11,632 nucleotides of DNA from Cellulomonadaceae bacterium (lineage in GTDB: Bacteria > Actinomycetota > Actinomycetes > Actinomycetales > Cellulomonadaceae). This document shows positions 5,644 to 11,632 of this stretch, piece by piece. Every line of letters starts with the position of its first letter. Within the stretch, counting starts at the first letter, position 1. The notes beneath the pieces are model-generated. The model had not been told where the DNA came from. It ran no database searches and saw nothing but the letters and a program-made list of their open reading frames with translations. The translations under genes and the position numbers were made by a program. Location: NCBI GenBank assembly GCA_031283115.1, contig JAITCK010000252.1:1-11632 (forward strand), written 5' to 3'.

Positions 5644-5862
5644 ATGGTCGAAGAACCGATGGCGCGCCTGGCTCGCACCCAGGGCGACTACGCGCGTGAC
5701 AAGCAGCGTGTCGCGGCCTCTATGAGCGCACGCGACGACGCGGCGCTTGTGGCCCATGAAGCGGGGGCGTCGTTGGCGCAAATCGCCAAAGTGACGGGAA
5801 CGACCCGCTCGGGCGTCCAGGGGATTATTGAACGCGCAAAAGCTGCTCTGTCTAACACCTAG
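5644..5862 (+). CDS. Small helix-turn-helix protein
   Basis: ATG 5644 follows AGGGAG with a 5-base spacer and gives 72 residues; earlier in-frame starts lack this site. The N-terminal third is charged and helical (LARTQGDYARDKQRVAASMS). Residues 38-66 (VAHEAGASLAQIAKVTGTTR, then SGVQGIIERAKAA) form a clear helix-turn-helix of the sigma-70 region 4 / LuxR-like kind, with the conserved pattern S-x-x-x-IA-x-x-x-x-x-x-R-x-x-V-x-x-I. No other domain fits in this length. It is probably a small DNA-binding regulator carried by the same module as higBA, transcribed away from it. No specific family assigned. Confidence 0.72.
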   Translation: MVEEPMARLARTQGDYARDKQRVAASMSARDDAALVAHEAGASLAQIAKVTGTTRSGVQGIIERAKAALSNT

Positions 5863-5973
5863 CGGGCCTTGCCGTCTAGGGGGAACGCGGCACCCGCCGA
5901 TAAGCAGGTTGCGGACTGGAACATCGAAGGCGACTTTGCGCCCTTGGAGGGTGGGTGGCAGCCTCGCCGATAA
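5863..5973 (+). pseudogene. Possible C-terminal gene fragment ending in repeat D
   Basis: The frame after a TAG at 5860-5862 reads to a TAA inside repeat D. Its second half (ADKQVADWNIEGDFAPLEGG) looks like real protein rather than random translation. It has no start or ribosome site of its own. It may be the tail of a gene brought in by recombination at D, or chance. Not recognised. Confidence 0.25.
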
Positions 5974-5989
5974 CGGGTATTATGTCAAC
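5954..5989 (+). repeat. dif-like repeat D (Xer-type site, best match)
   Basis: On the plus strand it has the arm CTCGCCGATAA (5963-5973), the 6-bp centre CGGGTA, and the arm TTATGTCAACC (5980-5990), preceded by GGTGGCAGC. As I remember the actinobacterial dif consensus (arms like TTCGCCGATAA and TTATGTCAAGT around 6 bp), 19 of 22 arm positions agree. This is the inverted copy. It supplies the ATG (5982) from which truncated cas1 could be read. Confidence 0.82.
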
Positions 5990-6452
5990 CCACACTGGCG
6001 GTGACCGTATCAACGCCATGCTCAACTACGGTTACGGAATCCTGCGCGCCCACGGTGTCCGGGCCACACTCGCCGCCGGACTCGACCCCGCCCTGGGCAT
6101 GTGGCACAGTCACCGCTCCAACGCCTTCAACCTGGTCGCCGACCTCATGGAACCCTTCCGACCTGCCATCGACTACGCCATCATCAACGCGCCACGCTAT
6201 TCGGCGCTGAGCAAACCGGAAACGAAAAAGTATCTCGCCGCCACCTGCGCTGCCCCTTTCGGCCAGTCCCGCACCCACCTCCCAGCATCTATCGCTGCAC
6301 TCGCCAGCAGGTATGCCCTATACATTGAGGGCCGCGCCAACAGTTTCGATGCGGAGTCCTGGCAACCCCCATCAAGCCCACCGACGACGACGACGGCAGC
6401 ACCGGCGACACTGACGCCAACCGAACCAGCAACAGCAGATGACCATGCCTGA
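5982..6452 (+). pseudogene. cas1: cas1, C-terminal half only, cut at dif-like repeat D
   Basis: The frame encodes GGDRINAMLNYGYGILRAHG, AAGLDPALGMWHSHRSNAFN and LVADLMEPFRPAIDYAI. These are the unmistakable C-terminal core of a type II-like Cas1 integrase (Cas9-system lineage). His42 of GMWH and Asp54 of ADLMEPF correspond to two of the three metal ligands. The first ligand, a Glu in the N-terminal part, is absent because about half the roughly 300-residue protein is missing. The remaining reading frame begins within the XerD-type arm of repeat D. The end has an odd Thr/Pro-rich tail (PPTTTTAAPATLTPTEP). Without its N-terminal half it cannot be an active integrase. It overlaps cas2 by 14 bases, as in an original operon. 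Confidence 0.85.
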
Positions 6453-6786
6453 ACGGACATCCGCCGACGGCTCTGACCGTTGGATCATCGTCAGTTTCGA
6501 CCCGTCACGCCGCGACACTGCCCAACTCAAAGCCGTCGAACAGTTCCGCCACAGCCTCGACCGCCTGGGCTATACCGCCCTCCACCACTATGCGGCCGAA
6601 CGGTTTGTCCCTGCCAGCGTCGGCTTCGAAGCGGAGAAAAACCGCATCTACGCCCTCGCCCCCGACAAGGCCGTCATCGTCATCATTGAACTCAGTCAGG
6701 CCGCCCGCCGCCGCTGCTTCCACGCCATCAAAACGCAACGCCAAAACCCTGCAGACCCGCCCGAACTCCTCACCATCTATACGTGA
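6439..6786 (+). CDS. cas2: Cas2-like CRISPR adaptation protein
   Basis: The 115-residue product starts at ATG 6439 (a second ATG at 6445), inside the end of cas1. RWIIVSFDPS places an Asp at the end of the first strand, as in the Cas2 ferredoxin-like fold. FRHSLDRLGYTALHHYAAER matches the helix and second strand of type II Cas2 proteins, and IYALAPDKAVIVIIELS the last strands. Cas2 is a structural partner of Cas1 in spacer integration; with cas1 truncated it is probably an orphan. The length and frame look intact. No CRISPR repeat follows it. Confidence 0.72.
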   Translation: MTMPERTSADGSDRWIIVSFDPSRRDTAQLKAVEQFRHSLDRLGYTALHHYAAERFVPASVGFEAEKNRIYALAPDKAVIVIIELSQAARRRCFHAIKTQRQNPADPPELLTIYT

Positions 6787-6992
6787 GGCAGCAACCAACG
6801 CCAACACAGCAGCCGTCGGGCGACCTTGTACGGGGCAGGTAGCGGACAAAACGGCTGCGGCGGCGGGCGTGTCGACCATACTTCTTGCTCGTGCCATGAC
6901 GGCTGCGCTCCACCCCACATGAGCGCGCCTGACGGAGCTGCGGTTGATTGAGCCGAGCCCTCCACACGAACCAACAAAGGAACCCACCACTC
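6787..6992. other. Intergenic stretch, no CRISPR array seen
   Basis: In a type II locus the CRISPR array often follows cas2. I find no repeated unit of 25 bases or more in this interval or elsewhere in the window with CRISPR-like spacing. An AAAGGA about 11 bases before GTG 6993 is the permease ribosome site. Confidence 0.5.
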
Positions 6993-8393
6993 GTGAGTAA
7001 CGTCGTCGAACAAAAACTTGAACAAAAATACGGTCTACTGACCGCAGTCTGCCTGGTTGTCGGGGCGGTGATTGGTAGCGGAATCTTCTTCCTCAACGAG
7101 ACGGTCTTCTCCGCCACTGGCGGGCGCCTGTACTTGGCTGTGGCAGCCTGGCTTATTGGTGGTCTCATCATGTTTGTCATGATGTACACCTGGGGTCAGT
7201 TAGCGAAAACCAAGCAGGGTATGAACGGTCTCATGGACTATTCCGACGCCCTGGTTGGCCGCACTTTCAGCTACTACCTGTCCTGGTTCTTGGGCACTAT
7301 TTTGTACCCGTCTTTTGTTGCGGTGCTGGCCTGGGTGTCCGCCCGTTTTACGGCCCCCCTGCTGGGGTGGAGTCAGCCCAACACGTCGGGTGCCGTGTGG
7401 ATGCTTGCGGGCGTCTACCTTATCGGCATTTACACGATGAACGTCATCTCGCCTAAGTTGGCCGGCCGGTTCCAAGTGTCCACTACCTTTATCAAGGTTG
7501 TTCCCCTGATTCTCATGGGTGTGGTCGGCATTATTGTCGGTATCGCCAACGGCACGGTCGCTGAAAATCTCGGTTATGTGCGCGCCGCCGAAGAAATCGC
7601 TGGAAACCCCCTGTACATGGCTATTCTCGCCACCGTGTTCGCTTACGCCGGTGCCGAAGAGGTGCTGATGATGAACAGCGAAATCACCAACTCTCAGCGC
7701 AACCTGCCGCGCGCCATCATTATCGGGTCACTGCTGATTATCGCCATTTACGTGATTTACACGATTGGTGTGTTTGGTTCGACGGCAGCCCACACTTTGC
7801 GCACGCCGGGCGGTATCCGGCTGGGCTTCGAGAACATGTTTGGCTCCACGTTCGGGTCAGTGCTTATCGTGTTCATTATTATTTCCTGCCTGGGAGCCAT
7901 GAACTCTGCCATGATGGCTGGCTCGCGGTCCTTCTACTCGATTGCTTTGCGTGGCACCGGTCCCGCCCCCGACCATGTAAGGTCAGTGGATTCCAAAACG
8001 AACATGCCGTCCACGTCGGCCGCTATTTCCCTGATTTTTTGCGGCCTGATGATGCTGGTGATTTTCGCTAACGCCCAGGATTACCCTTACCACATTCGCT
8101 GGTTCGGTGACATTTCCATTCCCGTCACGTCCTTGACACCTATCACCCTCATGTCCTTCTACATTCCCATCTTTATTGCCGTGATGCGCAAGATGAAGGA
8201 TTGGACGGTGCTCAACCGATACGTCATGCCTGGCCTGTCGATTGCTGGCGCTGGCCTGCTCATCTACATGTCCTTCAACACTAACCCGGTGGGCGCGCTC
8301 ATCTACCTGGCCGGCTTCGGCGTCATCATGGGTGCGGGCGCCCTGCTCCGCCTGCCTGCGGCCCGACGCCACAAGCACGAGTTGGCTGCCTAG
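6993..8393 (+). CDS. APC superfamily amino-acid permease (LAT/SteT-like)
   Basis: From GTG 6993, with AAAGGA upstream, the product is 466 residues with about twelve membrane helices, the usual APC size. TM1 carries the substrate-binding motif GSGIF (residues 28-32) after VGAVI. TM6 has FAYAGAEEVLMMNSEI, the region that contacts the amino group, followed by NSQRNLPRAI, a conserved cytoplasmic loop. FIKVVPLILMGVVGI is the TM5 feature seen in LAT-type exchangers. It should import or exchange an amino acid at the cytoplasmic membrane; the substrate cannot be read from the sequence. It is monocistronic, closed by the hairpin at 8418-8459. An in-frame start at 6948 would add 15 polar residues and lacks a ribosome site. 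Confidence 0.9.
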   Translation: MSNVVEQKLEQKYGLLTAVCLVVGAVIGSGIFFLNETVFSATGGRLYLAVAAWLIGGLIMFVMMYTWGQLAKTKQGMNGLMDYSDALVGRTFSYYLSWFLGTILYPSFVAVLAWVSARFTAPLLGWSQPNTSGAVWMLAGVYLIGIYTMNVISPKLAGRFQVSTTFIKVVPLILMGVVGIIVGIANGTVAENLGYVRAAEEIAGNPLYMAILATVFAYAGAEEVLMMNSEITNSQRNLPRAIIIGSLLIIAIYVIYTIGVFGSTAAHTLRTPGGIRLGFENMFGSTFGSVLIVFIIISCLGAMNSAMMAGSRSFYSIALRGTGPAPDHVRSVDSKTNMPSTSAAISLIFCGLMMLVIFANAQDYPYHIRWFGDISIPVTSLTPITLMSFYIPIFIAVMRKMKDWTVLNRYVMPGLSIAGAGLLIYMSFNTNPVGALIYLAGFGVIMGAGALLRLPAARRHKHELAA

Positions 8394-8417
8394 CCTTCTA
8401 CTCCGTCGCCTGAACTT

Positions 8418-8459
8418 TCGGCCCCTGCCACGGTGCGTTTGCGCTGCGGCAGGGGCCGA
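8418..8459 (+). terminator. Strong hairpin terminator after the permease
   Basis: TCGGCCCCTGCC (8418-8429) pairs perfectly with GGCAGGGGCCGA (8448-8459), a 12-bp GC-rich stem that can extend inward through GCG/CGC. It begins 25 bases after the permease stop. No long T-run follows, as is common in high-GC actinobacteria. Confidence 0.75.
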
Positions 8460-8477
8460 CGTTCGTACAGTGGGCTG

Positions 8478-9146
8478 GTGCCCACCCACCTCGACAGCCT
8501 GCACGACGACAGCCTGCCCGATGGCTGCGCCGACAGCGCTGGCCGCTTCGACGCGATCATTGTGGCTGGCGGACGCGGGTCTCGCCTGGGTGGGGTCGAC
8601 AAGGCGGCCGTCGTCATCGGCGATACAACCCTGCTTGACCGGGCACTTGCTGCCGTCGCCGGAGCCGCCCAAGTTGCCGTTGTCGGGCGTGACCTGCGAT
8701 GTTCTGTCAGCGAGTTTCCGTCCGATGGCGGCCCGGTTGCAGGGATTGCCGCCGGGCTGTCAGCCCTGAATCGTGACGACGCACCCGCCGTCGTCGTCCT
8801 GCTGGCCGTCGACATTCCCGACGCCGCGTCCGCCGTACCCCTGCTGTGTGAAGCATTACGGTGGGCCGACAATGACGTAGACGGCGCCTGCCTGACCCGC
8901 GACGGTCACCCGCAATGGCTGGTATCCGCCCTGCGGTGCGACCGGCTAAACCGCGCCCTCAACCGGCTGCGTGACGACGCGGGAAGCATGCGCAATCAGT
9001 CAGTTCGACGACTCGCCGGGATGCTCACCCTCCACCTCCTGCCCGATACCGCCCGCGCAAGCGAAGATGTGGACACCTGGGCCGACCATGCCCGCATCCA
9101 GGCCCGCATTGACCGTGACCGCTTCGACCGCGAAGCGGTGACGTGA
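8478..9146 (+). CDS. mobA: Molybdenum cofactor guanylyltransferase-like protein (MobA)
   Basis: The 222-residue product has the nucleotidyltransferase signature IIVAGGRGSRLGGVDKA at residues 27-43. GGPVAGIAAGL follows (base and ribose contact), then the acidic metal site LAVDIPDA and DGHPQWLVSAL near the substrate loop. MobA transfers GMP to molybdopterin to make the bis-MGD type cofactor in the cytoplasm. The weak conservation in parts leaves room for a related nucleotidyltransferase, but the moaA and moaD genes downstream favour MobA. I chose GTG 8478 because the earlier GTG at 8433 lies in the terminator hairpin. TACAGT ends about 7 bases before 8478, so the mRNA may be leaderless. The stop is 46 bases before moaA. 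Confidence 0.82.
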   Translation: MPTHLDSLHDDSLPDGCADSAGRFDAIIVAGGRGSRLGGVDKAAVVIGDTTLLDRALAAVAGAAQVAVVGRDLRCSVSEFPSDGGPVAGIAAGLSALNRDDAPAVVVLLAVDIPDAASAVPLLCEALRWADNDVDGACLTRDGHPQWLVSALRCDRLNRALNRLRDDAGSMRNQSVRRLAGMLTLHLLPDTARASEDVDTWADHARIQARIDRDRFDREAVT

Positions 9147-9192
9147 CGGCGTAACCTGACCGGCTGGCGAGAAACAAGTGAAGGAGGCGACG

Positions 9193-10341
9193 ATGACGGT
9201 ACCGGTGACACTCCCCTCCCCCGTCGTCGCGCCATCCCGCGCAGGCCTGACCGACCGGTTGGGCCGCACCGCCACCGACCTGCGGGTTTCCTTGACCGAC
9301 CGCTGCAACCTGGCCTGCACCTACTGTATGCCTGCCGCTTTCGCCGACGCCGCTAGTGCTGCTGACTCGTTGTCTCCGCCGGTTCCGCCGCAACGGCAGA
9401 CGATGACGCGGGCCGAGATTGTCCGCCTCGTCAGCATCGCCAGCCGCGACCTGGGCGTGACGGCGGTTCGGCTGACCGGCGGCGAACCCCTGTTACGCGG
9501 CGACCTACCCGACATCATCGCCGACCTAGCCCGCCTGACCCCCCGGCCAGAAATTGCCCTGACCACCAACGGTGTCGGCTTCGCCAGCCGGGCCGCCCGC
9601 TTACACGATGCCGGACTCGACCGGGTCAACATTTCCTTGGACACTCTCGACCCGCACGTTTTCTCAGCTCTGACCGGAAAAAACGCTCACGCCCGCGTGC
9701 TCGATGCCATCGAAACGTCCTTGATTGTCTTCGATACGGTCAAGGTCAACGCCGTGCTCACGCCCGTCACCCTCGACCATGCCCCCCGCCTGGTCGCCTG
9801 GTGCCTGGCCCGTAGCGTGGACATCCGCTTCATCGAACACATGCCGCTGGGCGGCGGCCCCTGGGGGGCAGACACCTTTGTCAGCGCCGCTAACCTGCAC
9901 AACGTGTTGTCCCGCGATTTCGTCCTCACCCCCTGGATTGGCGACCGGGCTGGTGCCCCCGCCCAACGCTTCGACGTCTACCCCCGCGGCGGCACTGGTT
10001 CGTTTGTGGATGCGATGCCAGGTGATGCGCCCGCTAGTAGGCCTCTGGGCCGCATTGGCATCATCGCTTCTATTACGCAGCCTTTCTGCGCGGACTGTCG
10101 CCGTACCCGCCTCACCGCCGACGGCGCTGTCAGGTCTTGCCTTTTCGACGATACCGAAACCGACCTGCTCACCTCCTTGCGGTCTGGCGCCAGCGACGCT
10201 GACCTGGCCGCCCTGTGGCGTGACGCCATGTGGACTAAACGCCCCGGTCACGGCTGCGACAACGGCCCTCTCGCTAGTCTCGCCGATGCCACTGCGACCC
10301 CACTGACCCGCACCCGAACTATGTCCGCCATCGGAGGCTAA
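9193..10341 (+). CDS. moaA: GTP 3',8-cyclase MoaA, radical SAM
   Basis: AAGGAGG (9181-9187) five bases before ATG 9193 fixes the start; the product is 382 residues. The radical-SAM cluster motif CNLACTYC is at residues 38-45 (Cys38, Cys42, Cys45), followed by TAVRLTGGEPLLRGDL, the SAM-binding GGEP. LTTNGVG and RVNISLDTLDP are MoaA family blocks, and RFIEHMPLG marks the substrate region. The C-terminal second 4Fe-4S site is FCADCRRTRLTADGAVRSCLF-like, with three cysteines. The protein ends in MSAIGG, the Gly-Gly tail essential in MoaA. It converts GTP to the 3',8-cyclised intermediate that MoaC turns into cPMP. A Ser/Ala-rich insert of about 25 residues follows the first cluster. It forms an operon with mobA and moaD. 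Confidence 0.96.
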   Translation: MTVPVTLPSPVVAPSRAGLTDRLGRTATDLRVSLTDRCNLACTYCMPAAFADAASAADSLSPPVPPQRQTMTRAEIVRLVSIASRDLGVTAVRLTGGEPLLRGDLPDIIADLARLTPRPEIALTTNGVGFASRAARLHDAGLDRVNISLDTLDPHVFSALTGKNAHARVLDAIETSLIVFDTVKVNAVLTPVTLDHAPRLVAWCLARSVDIRFIEHMPLGGGPWGADTFVSAANLHNVLSRDFVLTPWIGDRAGAPAQRFDVYPRGGTGSFVDAMPGDAPASRPLGRIGIIASITQPFCADCRRTRLTADGAVRSCLFDDTETDLLTSLRSGASDADLAALWRDAMWTKRPGHGCDNGPLASLADATATPLTRTRTMSAIGG

Positions 10342-10345
10342 CCCC

Positions 10346-10669
10346 GTGCCCGCAACCCCCACCACACCCGATATGCTGCCCGACAGCACCGAGGCCGCCG
10401 CCCCGATCACCGTCCAGGTTCGCGCCTTTGCTGCCGCCCGCGCAGTCCTCGGCTGGTCACAAAAAACCGTCACTGTCCCTGTCTCATCCGCGACAGTCGC
10501 CGCTGTGACCAGTCAACTCATCGCCAATGCCCCCAGCCCGCAGCAAGCGGAAACTGTCCTCAACACCTGCGCCATCCTCCTCAACGGCACCCGCGTCACC
10601 ACCCCCGCAGTAGCATCCATCCCGACCGCCGCTACCCTCGATCTCCTCCCCCCTTTCGCTGGCGGCTAA
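10346..10669 (+). CDS. moaD: Molybdopterin synthase small subunit MoaD
   Basis: GTG 10346 lies four bases after the moaA stop. Its GGAGG is embedded in the last moaA codons, so the two genes are tightly coupled. The 107-residue product has a ubiquitin-like fold: ITVQVRAFAAARAVLG, VTVPVSSATVAAVTSQL, CAILLNGTRV and LDLLPPFAGG. It ends exactly at the Gly-Gly that is adenylated and thiocarboxylated to carry sulfur for molybdopterin synthase. About 20 extra residues precede the domain. The partner subunit MoaE is not in the window. After the stop, 38 bases separate it from the convergent hsdR gene. Confidence 0.92.
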   Translation: MPATPTTPDMLPDSTEAAAPITVQVRAFAAARAVLGWSQKTVTVPVSSATVAAVTSQLIANAPSPQQAETVLNTCAILLNGTRVTTPAVASIPTAATLDLLPPFAGG

Positions 10670-10707
10670 ACCTGCCACCATTGCCGCAGTGAAGAAACTG
10701 CACGCCC

Positions 10708-11632
10708 CTATGCACCACCTCGCAAGGCCATCGTCTCGACTTGTTCGATGACAAGCCGGATCGCTTCGGGCTGTTTGTCGGGCGGGTAACGGTATTTCAC
10801 GAGTAGGCGTTTGACTGTCGACCGGAGTTTTGCTCGCACGTCGTCCCGCACCGACCAGTCGGTTTTCATGTCGCCGCGAACCGCAGCCAACAGTTCCCTG
10901 GCAATCTGCGCCAGCACCTCTTCGCCTTGCACCTCCAGCGCGGACTCGTTGGCGGCGATAGCGTCGTAGAAGGCCAATTCGTCGTGAGTCAGCGGCGGGA
11001 TGAAGGATGCGCCGCGCCGCGCCTCGGCGGCAACATCGCGAGCGAAGGCAATCAACTCGGCGATGACCTCGGCGGATGTCAGCTGCTCGTTGGTGTACTT
11101 GTTCATGATGTCGCGGAGCCGCTGCGAGAACGCTTGGCTACGCACCAGGTTTCCGCGAGTTGCGTGGGTGCCCTCTTGCAGGAGCAGGTCGCGCAGGGCT
11201 TCGATGGCCAGGTGTGGGTTTTCCGCATCAAGGGTTTGCTGGACGAACGCTGGCCCCAGGTCAGTGAGTGACGGCTTGGGCATTCCGGCGGCAGCGTAAA
11301 TGTCGATGACATCGCCTGCCTCGGTGGAGGAGGCCACCAACAGGGCTAGCAACCGTTTGACGTCGTCGGGTACGGGCGCGCCGTTGGCTTCGCGTTCGCG
11401 GGCGTCGAACTTGGCCATCCACACGCGCACTTCCTCATAGAACTGCGCGGCTCGACGTAGCTTGTCAAGGTCAGGGTGTCCGATGGCAAGCGCCCATATG
11501 CGGGCGAGTTTCCCTGACAGGTCACGGAATCTGTCGGTCAACGGCACCCAGGATTGAGCCTCATCCTCGTCTACGGGTCGCCTGTTTCCTGGCGTGTTCG
11601 GGTTGCGCAGGTAGTTGGTGAGCCCCATCGCG
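10708..11632 (-). CDS. hsdR: Type I restriction enzyme R subunit HsdR, C-terminal part
   Basis: The visible 307 codons run off the right edge. An in-frame ATG at 11628 exists, but the family is about 1000 residues long, so this is a C-terminal portion. The pattern from NLVRSQAFSQRLRDIMNKY to EVIAELIAFARDV is the helical region after the helicase motor. FIPPLTHDELAFYDAIAANE, VLAQIARELLAAVRGDMKTD and WSVRDDVRAKLRSTVKRLL then KYRYPPDKQPEAIRLVIEQVE are the blocks of the DUF3387-type C-terminal domain. That domain docks HsdR onto the HsdM/HsdS methylase. HsdR is the ATP-driven translocase and nuclease subunit; those domains lie outside. Intactness cannot be judged. Confidence 0.93.
   Translation of the reverse strand, partial: AMGLTNYLRNPNTPGNRRPVDEDEAQSWVPLTDRFRDLSGKLARIWALAIGHPDLDKLRRAAQFYEEVRVWMAKFDAREREANGAPVPDDVKRLLALLVASSTEAGDVIDIYAAAGMPKPSLTDLGPAFVQQTLDAENPHLAIEALRDLLLQEGTHATRGNLVRSQAFSQRLRDIMNKYTNEQLTSAEVIAELIAFARDVAAEARRGASFIPPLTHDELAFYDAIAANESALEVQGEEVLAQIARELLAAVRGDMKTDWSVRDDVRAKLRSTVKRLLVKYRYPPDKQPEAIRLVIEQVETMALRGGA

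Noticed and set aside
1822..5989. The 36-bp repeats as a CRISPR array or tracrRNA anti-repeats, given cas1/cas2 next to copy D
   Set aside because: The length fits type II repeats, but copies are 1.0-1.7 kb apart with genes between them and one is inverted; the dif-type arms explain the conservation better.
6505..6990. Minus-strand frames opposite cas2 and the following intergenic stretch
   Set aside because: Low-complexity Val/Gly/Arg composition and no ribosome site; cas2 explains the coding bias.
7983..8672. A 229-residue minus-strand frame opposite the permease end and mobA
   Set aside because: It crosses a strong terminator hairpin and two real plus-strand genes and has shadow-like His/Gln/Arg composition.
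9664..10473. A 269-residue minus-strand frame opposite moaA
   Set aside because: It is the antisense shadow of a GC-rich gene; moaA motifs on the plus strand are unambiguous.
10686..10701. GCAGT/ACTGC hairpin between moaD and hsdR as a terminator
   Set aside because: Only five pairs and no T-run; too weak to call.

Overview
The window looks like part of a high-GC actinobacterial chromosome. Support for this comes from GC-rich third codon positions in most genes, GTG starts, apparently leaderless promoters, a type II-like Cas1/Cas2 pair and the style of the molybdenum-cofactor genes. The genus cannot be fixed from the sequence alone; an Actinomycetaceae-like host is a guess. No tRNA, rRNA or CRISPR array was seen.

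Layout. (1) 1-373: the N-terminal part of a DUF1345 membrane protein on the minus strand, cut by the window edge. (2) 523-3163: a less GC-rich, all-minus-strand accessory stretch holding a decayed GNAT acetyltransferase with an 8-bp tandem duplication, two paralogous four-cysteine lipoproteins and a small secreted protein. (3) 3314-6786: a mosaic of partial genes and small modules. It holds a membrane-protein piece, a phage-derived CdiA_C-like nuclease with the first codons of a phage scaffold gene, a higB-higA operon with a third cysteine-rich gene, a small HTH protein, a 5'-truncated cas1 and cas2. (4) 6993-10669: an ordinary plus-strand block with an APC amino-acid permease, a strong hairpin terminator, then mobA-moaA-moaD for molybdenum cofactor. 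(5) 10708-11632: the C-terminal part of a type I restriction HsdR subunit, convergent with moaD and cut by the right edge.

The main observation is a 36-bp dispersed repeat present four times (1822-1857, 3485-3520, 4515-4550, 5954-5989). Its core has the architecture of a chromosomal dif site: an 11-bp XerC-type arm containing GCCGATAA, a 6-bp centre, and an 11-bp XerD-type arm beginning TTATGTCA. Three copies point one way and the fourth is inverted. At three copies a gene appears broken at or within the repeat: the membrane-protein piece at B, the phage scaffold gene at C and cas1 at D. The inverted pair C/D brackets the higBA module. This resembles the pdif modules of Acinetobacter plasmids, but here it lies in an actinobacterial background beside chromosomal housekeeping genes. 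My reading is a Xer-driven cassette region that has shuffled toxin-antitoxin, phage, CRISPR and lipoprotein fragments. The repeat and its coordinates are seen directly; Xer activity is inferred.
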